A DNA stretch of 39,142 bases from Clostridiales bacterium (GCA_019423685.1 JAHZAY010000015.1:1-39142); one strand, 5' to 3'; positions 31,340 through 39,142 are shown, counted from the stretch's first letter. The notes: a model not told the origin generated them from the letters alone. Translations and numbers: made by a program.

Positions 31340-31870
31340 ATGAAAGTCATTCAAATTTCGCTCAACGATCTGCTCGCTGCCATCATCAGCATTGTAGCGG
31401 GCTTACTCTTGCTCATCTTTCCACAGCAGTCGATCGAGGTCATCACCTACGGTGTGGGGATTGTCTCGATTATTTATGGTGTAATCCGCGTGGTGGATTA
31501 CTTCAAGCACCGTGACATCTCGCCTTTATTTGCAGGAGAGCTGATTTTAGGTGTCGCGCTGTTGGGCGTGGGGCTGTTTTCCTTCTTAAATCCAGGGGGA
31601 TTATTTGCCTTTCTGCCAATTTTTATGGGCTTTCTGGTCATTGTGGAGGGCATCGCCAAGTTTCAGAGCGCGCTGATGCTGCGGCAGTTTGCCTATCCGC
31701 GGTGGGCTGTTGCGCTGATTTTGTCGCTGATCATTATTGCATTGGGCGTTGTGCTCATCACCAATCCATTCGGTGCGCTGCTGGTGACCGTGCAGATGCT
31801 GGGAGCGGTGATTTTGGTGGACGGGCTGATCGGTCTGTGGATCGGCCTTGTTTTCCGCAGAAAATTTTAG
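31340..31870 (+). CDS. HdeD-like (DUF308) membrane protein
   Basis: A 176-residue protein with six hydrophobic helices arranged as short repeated hairpins (e.g. residues 8-27, 32-50, 64-83, 87-107, 121-142, 148-168), the layout of DUF308/HdeD proteins. HdeD of enterobacteria is linked to acid resistance; the clostridial members are uncharacterised. AGGGAGG lies before the ATG. The gap to the phosphatase gene is ~50 bases, and a terminator follows. Confidence 0.82.
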   Translation: MKVIQISLNDLLAAIISIVAGLLLLIFPQQSIEVITYGVGIVSIIYGVIRVVDYFKHRDISPLFAGELILGVALLGVGLFSFLNPGGLFAFLPIFMGFLVIVEGIAKFQSALMLRQFAYPRWAVALILSLIIIALGVVLITNPFGALLVTVQMLGAVILVDGLIGLWIGLVFRRKF

Positions 31871-31889
31871 GGCGCAAAGCCCTTTTGAA

Positions 31890-31921
31890 GGGGACGGCTG
31901 TTTTGGCGTCCTCTTTTTTTC
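31890..31921 (+). terminator. Terminator after the DUF308 gene
   Basis: GGGGACG pairs with CGTCCTC (one G-U) across a 10-base loop, followed by T8. Confidence 0.85.
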
Positions 31922-31962
31922 TTACTTAAAAAAGTTTTTAAACAACACAAGGAGGCATCCAC

Positions 31963-33453
31963 ATGGCAAGCTACATACTGGCGCTGGATCAGGGAACGAC
32001 CAGTTCGAGGGCGATTCTCTTCGATCAGCAGCAAAATATTATCGGCATCTCGCAGAAGGAATTTACCCAGCACTATCCCCGCGAAGGTTGGGTCGAACAC
32101 GATCCGATGGAGATCTACTCATCCCAGTATGCTGTCATGATGGAGGTTATCACCCAAAGCGGTGTCGAGGTGCGGGACATCAAGGGAATTGGCATTACCA
32201 ATCAGAGAGAGACGACCATCCTGTGGGACAAAAAGACCGGCCGTCCGGGTTACAACGCCATCGTCTGGCAGTGCAGGCGCACAGCGGAGATTGTGGACAA
32301 GCTGGTGGCGGAGGGCTTAGGAGAGTATATCCGCTCTGCCACCGGGCTGGTGCCCGACGCCTACTTCTCCGCAACCAAGATTGCGTGGATTCTCGACCAC
32401 ATTCCAAATGGCCGCGAGCGCGCCAAGGCGGGGGAGCTCCTTTTTGGCACGGTGGACAGCTGGCTGATCTGGAAGCTGACCGGAGGCAAGGTGCACGTCA
32501 CCGACTACACCAACGCTTCCCGCACCATGCTCTACAACATCCATACCCTGGATTGGGACCAGAAGCTGCTGGATGCGCTGGACATCCCGCGCTGCATCCT
32601 GCCGCAGGTGAAAGATTCCAGTGCCCTCTATGGTTACACCACCATTCAAGGGGAACAGGTGCCCATTGCGGGCATTGCGGGCGACCAGCAGGCGGCGCTG
32701 TTTGGTCAGTGCTGTTTTGAAAAGGGACAGGCCAAAAACACCTATGGCACCGGCTGCTTTTTGCTGATGAACACCGGCGACACTCCCTGCTCAAGTGAGA
32801 ACGGCTTGATCACCACCATCGCCATCGGGCTCAACGGCAAGGTGCAGTATGCGCTGGAAGGCAGCGTCTTTGTGGGTGGCGCGGTGATTCAATGGCTGCG
32901 CGATGAGATGCGCTTTATCGCCGAGTCCAAAGACGCGGAGTACTACGCCCAGAAGGTGGAGGACACCGGCGGGGTCTATTTTGTCCCTGCCTTTACTGGC
33001 CTTGGAGCGCCGCACTGGGATATGTATGCGCGCGGGTGCATCATCGGCATCACGCGGGGCACCAAAAGGGAGCACATCATCCGGGCCGCGCAGGAATCGA
33101 TCGCCTACCAGAGCTACGATCTGGTCAAGGCGATGGAGCAGGACACCGGCAAGCGCATCACCGAGCTGAAGGTGGACGGAGGCGCCAGCCGCGACCGCTT
33201 TTTGATGCAGTTTCAGGCGGACATTTTGGACTGTGAAGTCCGCCGCCCGATGATCCGGGAGACGACGGCTCTCGGAGCTGCCTATCTGGCAGGGCTGTGC
33301 GTGGGCGTCTGGAAGGACGAAGAGGAGATCCGCAGCCTGTGGAACTGCGATGTGACCTTCACCAGCAGGATGGAGCCGAGCCGCCGGGAACAGCTGCTCA
33401 AAGGTTGGAACAAAGCGGTGGGAAGAAGCCTTGGCTGGAGCCGGGAAGAATAA
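31963..33453 (+). CDS. glpK: Glycerol kinase
   Basis: The 496-residue protein is full length. It phosphorylates glycerol to glycerol-3-phosphate with ATP. The FGGY-family landmarks are present: LDQGTTSSRA at the N-terminus, GWVEHDP, NQRETT, and the catalytic Asp in GIAGDQQAALFGQ (~246). The C-terminal ATP site is near KVDGGASRDRFLMQFQAD. In low-GC Gram-positive GlpKs a His just before this Asp loop is phosphorylated by PTS HPr; here that segment reads YGYTTIQGEQVPIAG with no His. AAGGAGG lies before the ATG. No glpF or glpD is adjacent. Confidence 0.96.
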   Translation: MASYILALDQGTTSSRAILFDQQQNIIGISQKEFTQHYPREGWVEHDPMEIYSSQYAVMMEVITQSGVEVRDIKGIGITNQRETTILWDKKTGRPGYNAIVWQCRRTAEIVDKLVAEGLGEYIRSATGLVPDAYFSATKIAWILDHIPNGRERAKAGELLFGTVDSWLIWKLTGGKVHVTDYTNASRTMLYNIHTLDWDQKLLDALDIPRCILPQVKDSSALYGYTTIQGEQVPIAGIAGDQQAALFGQCCFEKGQAKNTYGTGCFLLMNTGDTPCSSENGLITTIAIGLNGKVQYALEGSVFVGGAVIQWLRDEMRFIAESKDAEYYAQKVEDTGGVYFVPAFTGLGAPHWDMYARGCIIGITRGTKREHIIRAAQESIAYQSYDLVKAMEQDTGKRITELKVDGGASRDRFLMQFQADILDCEVRRPMIRETTALGAAYLAGLCVGVWKDEEEIRSLWNCDVTFTSRMEPSRREQLLKGWNKAVGRSLGWSREE

Positions 33454-33463
33454 TATTATCGAC

Positions 33464-33512
33464 AAAAAAGATTGCCCGCTATCGCATAAGGGATAGCGGG
33501 CAATCTTTTTTT
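33464..33512. terminator. Bidirectional terminator after glpK
   Basis: A 15-base stem (33469-33483 with 33492-33506) is flanked by A6 and T7; it serves glpK and the convergent FliB-like gene. Confidence 0.93.
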
Positions 33513-33604
33513 CACCTTTTTAGTTGTGGGCGGTGGAAAATAAAGGGCCTCCATCCACCTGATTTTGCCGCTTTGAGATACCAGCTGGGGGAAAAGTGTG
33601 CAGC

Positions 33605-34663
33605 CTACATCGCCATCCACCCGGAAAGGGCGCAGAGGGCCGGGACAGAGAGAAACTCCTCTTCCCAGCTGGCGCTGAGAAAGGCGTCGAGGTTTTCTTC
33701 GGAATATTCCAGCTCTTTGGAGAAAGCCTTGACAGCTTCCACACAGTTTTCCAGTTTGCCGCCAGCTGGTTGAGCGAGTGCACTGCTGACAAGGGCAAAG
33801 CAGACGGCGAACTTTACCCGCGGCAGCAATTCCCCATCGCGGGAGGCTTTGAGCAGGTAGCGGTAGAGGGTATAGCCGCAGACCCGCGCACAGGAGGGAA
33901 GTGCGGGAGGGGGAGCGAGGAGGGCGTTATCCAGCTGTTGCAGCTGCGAGGGCCAATTGGGGTCGATGGGTTCGAGTGAAGAGAGAAAGCAGAGCAGGCG
34001 GGAAAGGCAGCTACGCCCGGCAAAAGGTTCGGGGGCTGGCAGTTCGACAGCGGGCAGCGCTTCGTCAGGGAGGTGTCCGCTATCCATTGCCTGTTGCGCC
34101 AAGGTAGCCTGTGCAAGGAGGGATTGCAGCCGAAAGCCTAGCGGAAGGGACTCGTCGAGCAGGAGAGCAAAGACTGCGCTGCGCCAGGAGAGGAGCGATT
34201 GCAGCAACTCTTGATCGAAGGGGGAGGTGTCGGCAGCTTCGGCGGTGCGGCGGGCCTGGAGGGCAAACGGGTCAGGGTCGGTCAAAAGCAGCCGCGCGGC
34301 CTCTTCACAGCAAAGACCCAATCCGCTCTCCTTATATTCGCCAAACCAGTCGTGAAAGCGCGGGTGTTCGGTGCAGATTTCGCACAGGGCATCTTCTCCG
34401 AGGGCAAGTTGCAGGTCACAGAGATTTTGCGCATTTAAAAAGGGGCACCGATCTCCGGGACGCAGCAAAAAGTGCGGGGGATCTTCCCAACCGATATCCT
34501 CCTGCAAGCGCCCGGAGAGGGGCGAAGAAGAGGCGATCAGCTGGCGGTAGGATGCGGCAGTTTTGGGGTCAATGTCGATTTCCCAGCCGATGCAGCAATT
34601 GTCGGTACAGCGCGAGGCGATGCAGTGAAAAGAGGGGTAAAACGAGGGAAAAACGTGCAGCAT
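33605..34663 (-). CDS. FliB-like cysteine-rich protein (flagellin lysine N-methylase family)
   Basis: A 352-residue protein. The N-terminal cysteine set is that of the FliB family and related YkgJ-like Fe-S/zinc domains: CTDNCCIGW (Cys19, 23, 24), CPFLNAQNLC (~73-82), LCEICTEHPRFHDW (~93-106) and GLCCEEAARLL (~117-127). FliB methylates lysines of flagellin in Salmonella. Clostridial members usually occur, as here, without flagellar genes, so the target is open. The C-terminal half is helical and leucine-rich. The 5' region has a weak ribosome site (GGAGGTG, about 4-9 bases from ATG). Transcribed alone. Confidence 0.85.
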   Translation of the reverse strand: MLHVFPSFYPSFHCIASRCTDNCCIGWEIDIDPKTAASYRQLIASSSPLSGRLQEDIGWEDPPHFLLRPGDRCPFLNAQNLCDLQLALGEDALCEICTEHPRFHDWFGEYKESGLGLCCEEAARLLLTDPDPFALQARRTAEAADTSPFDQELLQSLLSWRSAVFALLLDESLPLGFRLQSLLAQATLAQQAMDSGHLPDEALPAVELPAPEPFAGRSCLSRLLCFLSSLEPIDPNWPSQLQQLDNALLAPPPALPSCARVCGYTLYRYLLKASRDGELLPRVKFAVCFALVSSALAQPAGGKLENCVEAVKAFSKELEYSEENLDAFLSASWEEEFLSVPALCALSGWMAM

Positions 34664-34756
34664 GGGGCACCTCCAAGAAACAAAGTCAAAGGGCTGTAAA
34701 GCAGCTTATGCCTTAGAGTATAGCATTTAACTTGTGACTAACACAAGAACGAATTT

Positions 34757-34773
34757 TTAACGGCAGTTTAACG
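34757..34773 (+). promoter_or_regulatory. Pho-box-like direct repeat
   Basis: TTAACG at 34757-34762 and again at 34768-34773, 11 bases apart, with a degenerate third copy AGAACG at 34746-34751. The 11-base period and TT(A)AC core are those of PhoP sites in Gram-positive bacteria. A TACAAT at 34793-34798 lies 19 bases downstream, the usual place for a PhoP-activated -10. Confidence 0.7.
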
Positions 34774-34855
34774 GCCGTCTCAATGCGCTTTTTACAATGA
34801 TTTCGTACAATAAAAGAGCACGAGAGAAACAGATAATCTGAAGGAGAGTGTATCC

Positions 34856-36394
34856 ATGAAAGCGAAAAATGTGATCTCTAAGGTATTGGCTGCGGCCCTT
34901 GCCGGCGCGATGCTGCTCAGCTGCGTGTACGCTGCTTCCCCAAGCAAGAGCGTGTCCGGTGCTGCACAGGGCAACGGCAACTTTACCTCCACAGCCACCG
35001 CAAGCGGAGAAAAGCCCAAGTATGTATTCCTTTTCATCGGCGACGGCATGAGCTACCCACAGTTCCAGGCGGCCTCTGACTATCTGGGCGCTATGGCGGA
35101 CAACGACAACGACGACATCCTCGACGGCAATGTACCGCTGAACTTTATGAATTTCCCGGTTGCCGGTTCCGCAGTTACCTACGATTCCAGTTCGTTCTGC
35201 CCCGATTCCGCTTCCACCGCAACCTCTATTTCCACCGGACACAAGACCTATTCCGGCACCATCAACATGGACGAAACCATGACCGTCAAATATGAAACCA
35301 TCGCCGAGCAGCTCAGAGATGAAGGCTATGACATCGGCGTCATCACCTCGGTCAACCTCAATCACGCCACCCCGGCTGCGTTCTACTGCCATCAGTCGAG
35401 CCGCAACAACTATTACGAGATTGGCGAAGAGATGGTAGCTTCCGACTTCGATTACTTTGCAGGCGGTGCGCTGCTCGATCCGGAAGGTGAGGACGGCAAC
35501 CAGGAGAGCATCTACGACAAGGCAAAACAGGCCGGCTACAAGGTAGTCACCACCCAGGAGCAGGCCGAGCAGGTTTCTTCCGACGACGAAAAGGTGATTG
35601 TCATCGGTGAAACGCTGGCTGACAGCGACTCGCTTTCCTATGAAAACGACCGGGCAAGCGGAGAATGGGCGCTGTCCGACTATGTCTCCAAAGGCATTGA
35701 GGTGCTCGAGGACAACGACAAAGGCTTCTTTATGATGGTAGAGGGCGGCAAGATCGACTGGGCCTGCCACGCCAACGATGCAGGTTCCACCATCAACGAC
35801 ACCATCGCGCTTGCAGATGCGGTAGACGAAGCGATCGCCTTTGCCAATGAGCACCCAGATGAGACCCTCATCCTGGTTACCGGCGACCACGAGACCGGCG
35901 GTCTGACCATCGGCTATGCCGGCACCGACTATGACACCTATCTGACCAACCTTTCCAACCAGAAGATTTCCTACGCCAAATTTGACAGCGACTATGTCAC
36001 CAAATACAAAGCAGAGCAGACCCCATTCGAGACCATGATGCAGGATGTAGAAAAACTGTTTGGCCTGAAGATGAGCGGCAGCGAGGATGACAAGTTGGTG
36101 CTGACCGATTATGAGATCGGGCTGCTCAAGGAGGCGTATGCCAAGACCCTGGCAGACGAGAAGGCGGATGAGGACAACCAGGAAGAGTATGTTCTCTATG
36201 GAAGCTACGAGCCTCTGAGCGTCACCATCACCCACCTGCTCAACAACAAATCCGGCATCAACTTTAGCTCCTACGCGCACACCGGTCTTCCGGTAGCGGT
36301 ATTTGCAAAGGGCGCCGGTCAGGAAGCGTTCGGCGGCTTCTATGACAACACCCAGATCTACCACAAGCTGGCTGATCTGCTGGACATCCAGTAA
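34856..36394 (+). CDS. phoA: Secreted alkaline phosphatase
   Basis: A 512-residue PhoA-superfamily phosphatase that frees phosphate from organic esters outside the membrane. A signal peptide of ~27 residues comes first; it ends LLSC(23)VYAAS, so either cleavage after VYA or lipid attachment at Cys23 is possible, though Leu at -2 is atypical of a lipobox. The metal and nucleophile sites are intact: FIGDGMS (~60-66), PDSAST with nucleophile Ser118, EGGKIDWACHAND, and VTGDHETGG (~340). GAAGGAGA lies ~8 bases before the ATG. The Pho-box-like repeat upstream suggests induction under phosphate starvation. Confidence 0.94.
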   Translation: MKAKNVISKVLAAALAGAMLLSCVYAASPSKSVSGAAQGNGNFTSTATASGEKPKYVFLFIGDGMSYPQFQAASDYLGAMADNDNDDILDGNVPLNFMNFPVAGSAVTYDSSSFCPDSASTATSISTGHKTYSGTINMDETMTVKYETIAEQLRDEGYDIGVITSVNLNHATPAAFYCHQSSRNNYYEIGEEMVASDFDYFAGGALLDPEGEDGNQESIYDKAKQAGYKVVTTQEQAEQVSSDDEKVIVIGETLADSDSLSYENDRASGEWALSDYVSKGIEVLEDNDKGFFMMVEGGKIDWACHANDAGSTINDTIALADAVDEAIAFANEHPDETLILVTGDHETGGLTIGYAGTDYDTYLTNLSNQKISYAKFDSDYVTKYKAEQTPFETMMQDVEKLFGLKMSGSEDDKLVLTDYEIGLLKEAYAKTLADEKADEDNQEEYVLYGSYEPLSVTITHLLNNKSGINFSSYAHTGLPVAVFAKGAGQEAFGGFYDNTQIYHKLADLLDIQ

Positions 36395-36436
36395 ACAGGA
36401 CAACCACACATCACTCCCAAGAGTTTTCTTAAAAGC

Positions 36437-36470
36437 AAAAAAGCGGATGGGTTCTCCGTCCGCTTTTTTG
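36437..36470 (+). terminator. Terminator after the alkaline phosphatase gene
   Basis: GCGGATGG pairs with CCGTCCGC across a 5-base loop, flanked by A6 and T6. It ends ~18 bases before the next start codon, so the downstream gene may depend on read-through. Confidence 0.88.
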
Positions 36471-36487
36471 CGGTGAAAGGAATTGCC

Positions 36488-37681
36488 ATGAAAAAGTTTT
36501 TGACCAGAGAAAAAATCCAGTACAACGCCCCAGTCGTTGTCTGCATTTTATTGATTGTGTTTCTCTTCTTTTTGCCCACCGGTTATCAAGAAATCTACCG
36601 CGAGGCCGAGCAATGTGTCGCGCAGGTGTTGCAGACCGATGAGAGCAAAATTGTGGACACCGGGCTTGTGCGCAGCGGAGAGCAGCGCTGCACCCTTGCG
36701 ATTTTGAACGGGCGCTTTAAGGGGCAGACGGTGGAAGGCATCAACATGCTCAACGGCTCGCTGGAACAGGACAAGATCTTTGCGGTAGGTGACCGCGCAC
36801 AGGTGGTGGTCAGCCACGATGGGGACGAGATCCTCATGACCACCATGATTGACCACGACCGCATGCCCTCGGAGTTTATCCTGCTTGCGCTGTTCGGCAT
36901 CTTTTTGATCCTGTTTGCGGGCAGGACCGGTGTGCGTGCACTGCTGTGCTTTGTGCTCACCATCCTTGCAATCTGGAAGCTGTTGGTTCCATTTTTTCTG
37001 GGAGGAAACAACCCCATTTGGGTCGGCATTATCTTCACCCTTGTTCTCAGCGTGATGACCATTGCACTGGTCTATGGCTTTGACCGCCGCTGCGCCTCCG
37101 CGACCTCCGGCACCTTTTTGGGGGTATTGGTGGCCTGCCTGCTGGGGATTCTCTTTACCGATCTCTTTAAAATCCACGGAGCGGTCATGTCCTCTTCCGA
37201 GAGCTTGCTGTATGCGGGGTACCAGGACCTGAACCTCACCAGCATCTTTATGGCCTCCATCTTCATTGGGGCTTCCGGCGCGCTGATCGACCTGTCGGTG
37301 GACATCACCTCTGCGGTGTATGAGGTGGTACAGAAGCGCCCCGACATCAGCTGGAAGGAGGCGACGGCCTCCGGCATGAACGTGGGCCGTGCGGCGATGG
37401 GAACGATGACGACCACCCTGCTGCTGGCGTATTCCGGCGGATACATTGCCATGTTAATGGTGTTTATGGCCCAGGGCACACCGCTGGTGAACATGATCAA
37501 CTACAAATATGTGGCGGCAGAGATTGTGCACACCATTGTGGGATCAATTGGCCTGGTAGCGGTTGCGCCATTTACTGCACTGTGTGCGGGCGTACTATTG
37601 ACCCGTGTGCATAGACAGCCGCAGGAAGTGGGGCAGGCAAGCGCCGAGGAGCAAAGCGGCAAGGAAGTGTGCGCAAAGTAA
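36488..37681 (+). CDS. YibE/F-family membrane protein
   Basis: A 397-residue membrane protein. One N-terminal helix (~12-30) is followed by an extracellular beta-rich domain to ~residue 125, and then by about seven hydrophobic helices. GASGALIDLSVDITSAVYEV and GMNVGRAAMGTMTTTLLLAYSGGY are the conserved family stretches. Function is unknown. The start at MKKFLTREKIQ follows AAAGGA by 6 bases; a start five codons earlier overlaps that site. No separate promoter is visible between the upstream terminator and this gene. Confidence 0.88.
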   Translation: MKKFLTREKIQYNAPVVVCILLIVFLFFLPTGYQEIYREAEQCVAQVLQTDESKIVDTGLVRSGEQRCTLAILNGRFKGQTVEGINMLNGSLEQDKIFAVGDRAQVVVSHDGDEILMTTMIDHDRMPSEFILLALFGIFLILFAGRTGVRALLCFVLTILAIWKLLVPFFLGGNNPIWVGIIFTLVLSVMTIALVYGFDRRCASATSGTFLGVLVACLLGILFTDLFKIHGAVMSSSESLLYAGYQDLNLTSIFMASIFIGASGALIDLSVDITSAVYEVVQKRPDISWKEATASGMNVGRAAMGTMTTTLLLAYSGGYIAMLMVFMAQGTPLVNMINYKYVAAEIVHTIVGSIGLVAVAPFTALCAGVLLTRVHRQPQEVGQASAEEQSGKEVCAK

Positions 37682-37738
37682 ACCGACGAGCTTTAAAACA
37701 GAATACACCTCTTTTGTCCTCCTAAAAGCACAAGACAA

Positions 37739-37774
37739 CAAAAGACCCCACCAGATTATCCGGTGGGGTCTTTT
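37739..37774. terminator. Bidirectional terminator between YibE/F and rhodanese genes
   Basis: AAAGACCCCACC pairs with GGTGGGGTCTTT across a 9-base loop, with T4 on one side and A's on the other. Confidence 0.9.
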
Positions 37775-37795
37775 CATGTGATAGGGTTGCAAAGG

Positions 37796-38191
37796 CTAGT
37801 CTTTGACAACCTCGTAGGGCCAGTCCATAATGCCGCCAAAATCCAAGATATGGGTATATCCGAGTTTAGAGAGCATCATGCAGGCTTTATGGCTGCGGCG
37901 ACCGCTGCGGCAGTACACCAGAACAGTTTGATCTTTATCCGGGATCAGTTGCGCTGCACTGTTTGGACGGATGGTGGAGAGGGGCAAAAGTTTTGCACCG
38001 CGGATATGTCCGGTGGCGAACTCGTCCTGCTCACGGACATCGAGGATAAAGGGAGCAGGCTGAGATTCCATCATCTGTTTGGCTTGCTCGGGGGTGATTT
38101 TAGAAAATCCCGAATCGGACGCGGCCGGTACCGGGCAACAGGTCATAGTGGTCAACGAGAGAAGCAGGCGGATCAGTTTTTTTCGTTTCAT
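37796..38191 (-). CDS. Exported rhodanese-like protein
   Basis: A 131-residue single-domain rhodanese. A basic start (MKRKKLIRLLLSL) and hydrophobic stretch look like a signal peptide ending near PVPAAS. The rhodanese fold follows (ITPEQAKQMM; FILDVREQDEFATGHI), with active loop VYCRSGRRS (Cys ~93). Such proteins carry sulfur as persulfide on the cysteine. The start at MKRKKL follows AAAGGA by 9 bases; the ATG six codons earlier overlaps that site. Downstream partner of the Gly/Pro-rich gene, probably cotranscribed. Confidence 0.9.
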   Translation of the reverse strand: MKRKKLIRLLLSLTTMTCCPVPAASDSGFSKITPEQAKQMMESQPAPFILDVREQDEFATGHIRGAKLLPLSTIRPNSAAQLIPDKDQTVLVYCRSGRRSHKACMMLSKLGYTHILDFGGIMDWPYEVVKD

Positions 38192-38248
38192 GGGCGACAT
38201 TCCTTTCATATGGTTAAGGGAAACGAGGGTCGGTTTGTCAGGCAGCCC

Positions 38249-38527
38249 TTAGAGCAAGAAGGACAGTGCGGCGACACCGACAACAGCAACAATTGCGACC
38301 ATGACCAGCATGGTTGCACATCCAAAGCACCCCATACCCGGATAATTTGGACGGCGCCACATAGGGGGACGCCGAAACGGGCGAAAGGGCGGACGAGGGG
38401 GAGGTGGTGGAGTTCCCATACCGTGCATATTGGGTCTTGGACCAAATCCTGGTGGGTGAGGAGGTCTTGGCCCACCGTGCATACCTCTTGGCCCCATTGG
38501 TCGTGGCCCTCTTCTTGGACCGGGCAT
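38249..38527 (-). CDS. Gly/Pro/Arg-rich small membrane protein
   Basis: A 92-residue protein of unknown function. Residues 1-64 are almost entirely Pro, Gly, Arg, Met and His (PRRGPRPMGPRGMHGG; PPPPPRPPFRPFRRPP). The end (CFGCATMLVMVAIVAVVGVAALSFLL region) is one hydrophobic helix preceded by two cysteines. This suggests a tail-anchored protein with a basic unfolded cytoplasmic arm. AAAGGAG lies 9 bases before the ATG, which supports translation despite the biased composition. The gap to the rhodanese gene is ~57 bases. Confidence 0.68.
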   Translation of the reverse strand: MPGPRRGPRPMGPRGMHGGPRPPHPPGFGPRPNMHGMGTPPPPPRPPFRPFRRPPMWRRPNYPGMGCFGCATMLVMVAIVAVVGVAALSFLL

Positions 38528-38603
38528 TGTACATCGCTCCTTTTTTTACATATTCTTATCCCAGTATAGAGCGAATCGGAGCGGGGTGCAAGTGAGATTT
38601 TTT

Positions 38604-38642
38604 TAAAAAAAAGAAAACCGGAAGCAAACAAATGCTTCCGGT
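38604..38642 (-). terminator. Terminator after tRNA-Arg
   Basis: ACCGGAAGC / GCTTCCGGT stem with an 8-base loop; on the minus strand it is followed by TTTTCTTTTTTTT. Confidence 0.9.
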
Positions 38643-38643
38643 T

Positions 38644-38720
38644 TGGTACGCCCGATGCGATTCGAACGCACGACCTTCAGAGTCGGAGTCTGACGCTCTA
38701 TCCAACTGAGCTACGGGCGC
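38644..38720 (-). tRNA. tRNA-Arg, anticodon CCG
   Basis: Acceptor GCGCCCG pairs with CGGGCGT (a G-U at the first pair); A discriminator; CCA encoded. D-arm GCTCAGTTGGATAGAGC. The anticodon stem TCAGA/TCTGA holds CTCCGAC, giving CCG. The T-arm GTGCGTTCGAATCGCAT is normal. It reads CGG. Confidence 0.96.
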
Positions 38721-38741
38721 ATATCTTAACGCAGCCCTTAT

Positions 38742-38770
38742 ATTATAACAGAAGGGAATGGAAAAGTAAA
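38742..38770 (-). promoter_or_regulatory. tRNA-Arg promoter
   Basis: Minus-strand TTTACT (38765-38770) and TATAAT (38742-38747), spacer 17. Confidence 0.7.
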
Positions 38771-38875
38771 GAGAAAGAGGAAAAGATTTTACAGCGAGGA
38801 AAAGAATGGAAAAGGGGGAAACTTGAAGGGAAAAAGGGGATTAGAGAAAATCTGCAAGTTTTTTAAAAAAAGGTG

Positions 38876-38904
38876 TTGACAAAACTGGAAAGTGGTGGTA
38901 TTAT
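38876..38904 (+). promoter_or_regulatory. rRNA operon promoter P1
   Basis: TTGACA (38876-38881) and TATTAT (38899-38904), spacer 17. The transcript would begin with a CTGTC/GACAG hairpin and two GAGCTTCA repeats (38935-38953 region). Confidence 0.8.
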
Positions 38905-39003
38905 AAATGAGCTGTCAGCGAGACAGACGCCTGAGAGCTTCAAAAGAGCTTCAGAGTCTTACGAAATGCCAAACGGCCTTCAAAAAAAGTTTGAAAAAAC
39001 CGC

Positions 39004-39032
39004 TTGACAAACTCAAAACAGCATGATATAAT
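39004..39032 (+). promoter_or_regulatory. rRNA operon promoter P2
   Basis: Consensus TTGACA (39004-39009) and TATAAT (39027-39032), spacer 17. Confidence 0.92.
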
Positions 39033-39034
39033 AA

Positions 39035-39142
39035 ACAAGTCGTTCGAGAGAATGACTTGAGAACAAAAATGATTCATTTTTGTTCCGGGACCTTGAAAAT
39101 TGAACAACATGAAGCAAGATTATTTTTCGAGAATAATCACAA
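39035..39142 (+). other. rRNA operon leader, cut by the window end
   Basis: Two hairpins (AAGTCGTTC/GAATGACTT and GAACAAAAATG/CATTTTTGTTC) are followed by ACCTTGAAAATTGAACAACA, the leader sequence typical just before 16S rRNA in Clostridia. No 16S sequence is inside the window. Confidence 0.8.

Noticed and set aside
34757..36409. A 550-codon minus-strand frame opposite the alkaline phosphatase
   Set aside because: Mirror of a GC-rich gene; it covers the Pho-box and ribosome site of the real gene.

Overview
The window reads as chromosomal DNA of a strictly anaerobic Gram-positive bacterium. The supporting signs are a class III (glycyl-radical, oxygen-sensitive) ribonucleotide reductase with its activase, a flavin reductase carrying rubredoxin domains, AGGAGG-type ribosome binding sites, TTGACA/TATAAT promoters with 17-base spacers almost everywhere, and many strong stem-loop/T-run terminators. 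Protein style (RpiR, DUF969/DUF979, FliB-like, YibE/F, MATE, a sporulation-flavoured small-protein trio) suggests class Clostridia, probably an Oscillospirales gut lineage. That placement is inference from gene content; no marker gene settles it.

Layout. 1-7.6 kb: an AraC regulator with a GyrI-like ligand domain, glutamate dehydrogenase, RNase P RNA, SecG, tRNA-Leu(UAA), a YczE/YitT-like membrane protein, a PhzF isomerase, a NagD-like HAD phosphatase and a small anchored protein. 7.6-11.1 kb: the anaerobic ribonucleotide reductase operon, in which the glycyl-radical domain is NOT part of NrdD but is a separate 55-residue gene placed between nrdD and nrdG. 11.2-17.8 kb: a peptide/amide-use cluster: creatininase-family amidohydrolase, divergent RpiR regulator, then a minus-strand operon DUF969-DUF979 permease pair, M29-like aminopeptidase, pyroglutamyl peptidase and a stand-alone GyrI-like protein. 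17.8-24 kb: a CobW-type GTPase divergent from an APH-type phosphotransferase, a trio of small proteins (one with an 81-base tandem repeat), a YfcE phosphodiesterase, a BirA without DNA-binding domain, a flavin reductase with two rubredoxin domains, and tRNA-Pro(GGG). 24-27.5 kb: a structured RNA candidate ending in a terminator, then an operon of MATE exporter, EamA exporter, Ogt DNA repair protein and a P-loop kinase. 27.7-33.5 kb: MutY, a short MntR-like regulator, an RsuA/RluB pseudouridine synthase, histidine phosphatase, HdeD-like protein and glycerol kinase. 33.6-39.1 kb: a FliB-like Fe-S protein, alkaline phosphatase behind a Pho-box-like repeat, YibE/F protein, exported rhodanese, a Gly/Pro/Arg-rich membrane protein, tRNA-Arg(CCG), and finally a double promoter plus leader of an rRNA operon whose 16S gene should start just beyond the window.

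The observation most worth following is the split class III reductase: three in-frame stops, a dedicated ribosome binding site and an intact glycyl-radical motif argue that the radical domain is a real separate subunit. Others are the internal ribosome binding site before the second rubredoxin domain, the RNA candidate before the MATE operon, the palindrome at the predicted start of the DUF969 operon, and the repeat-protein trio.
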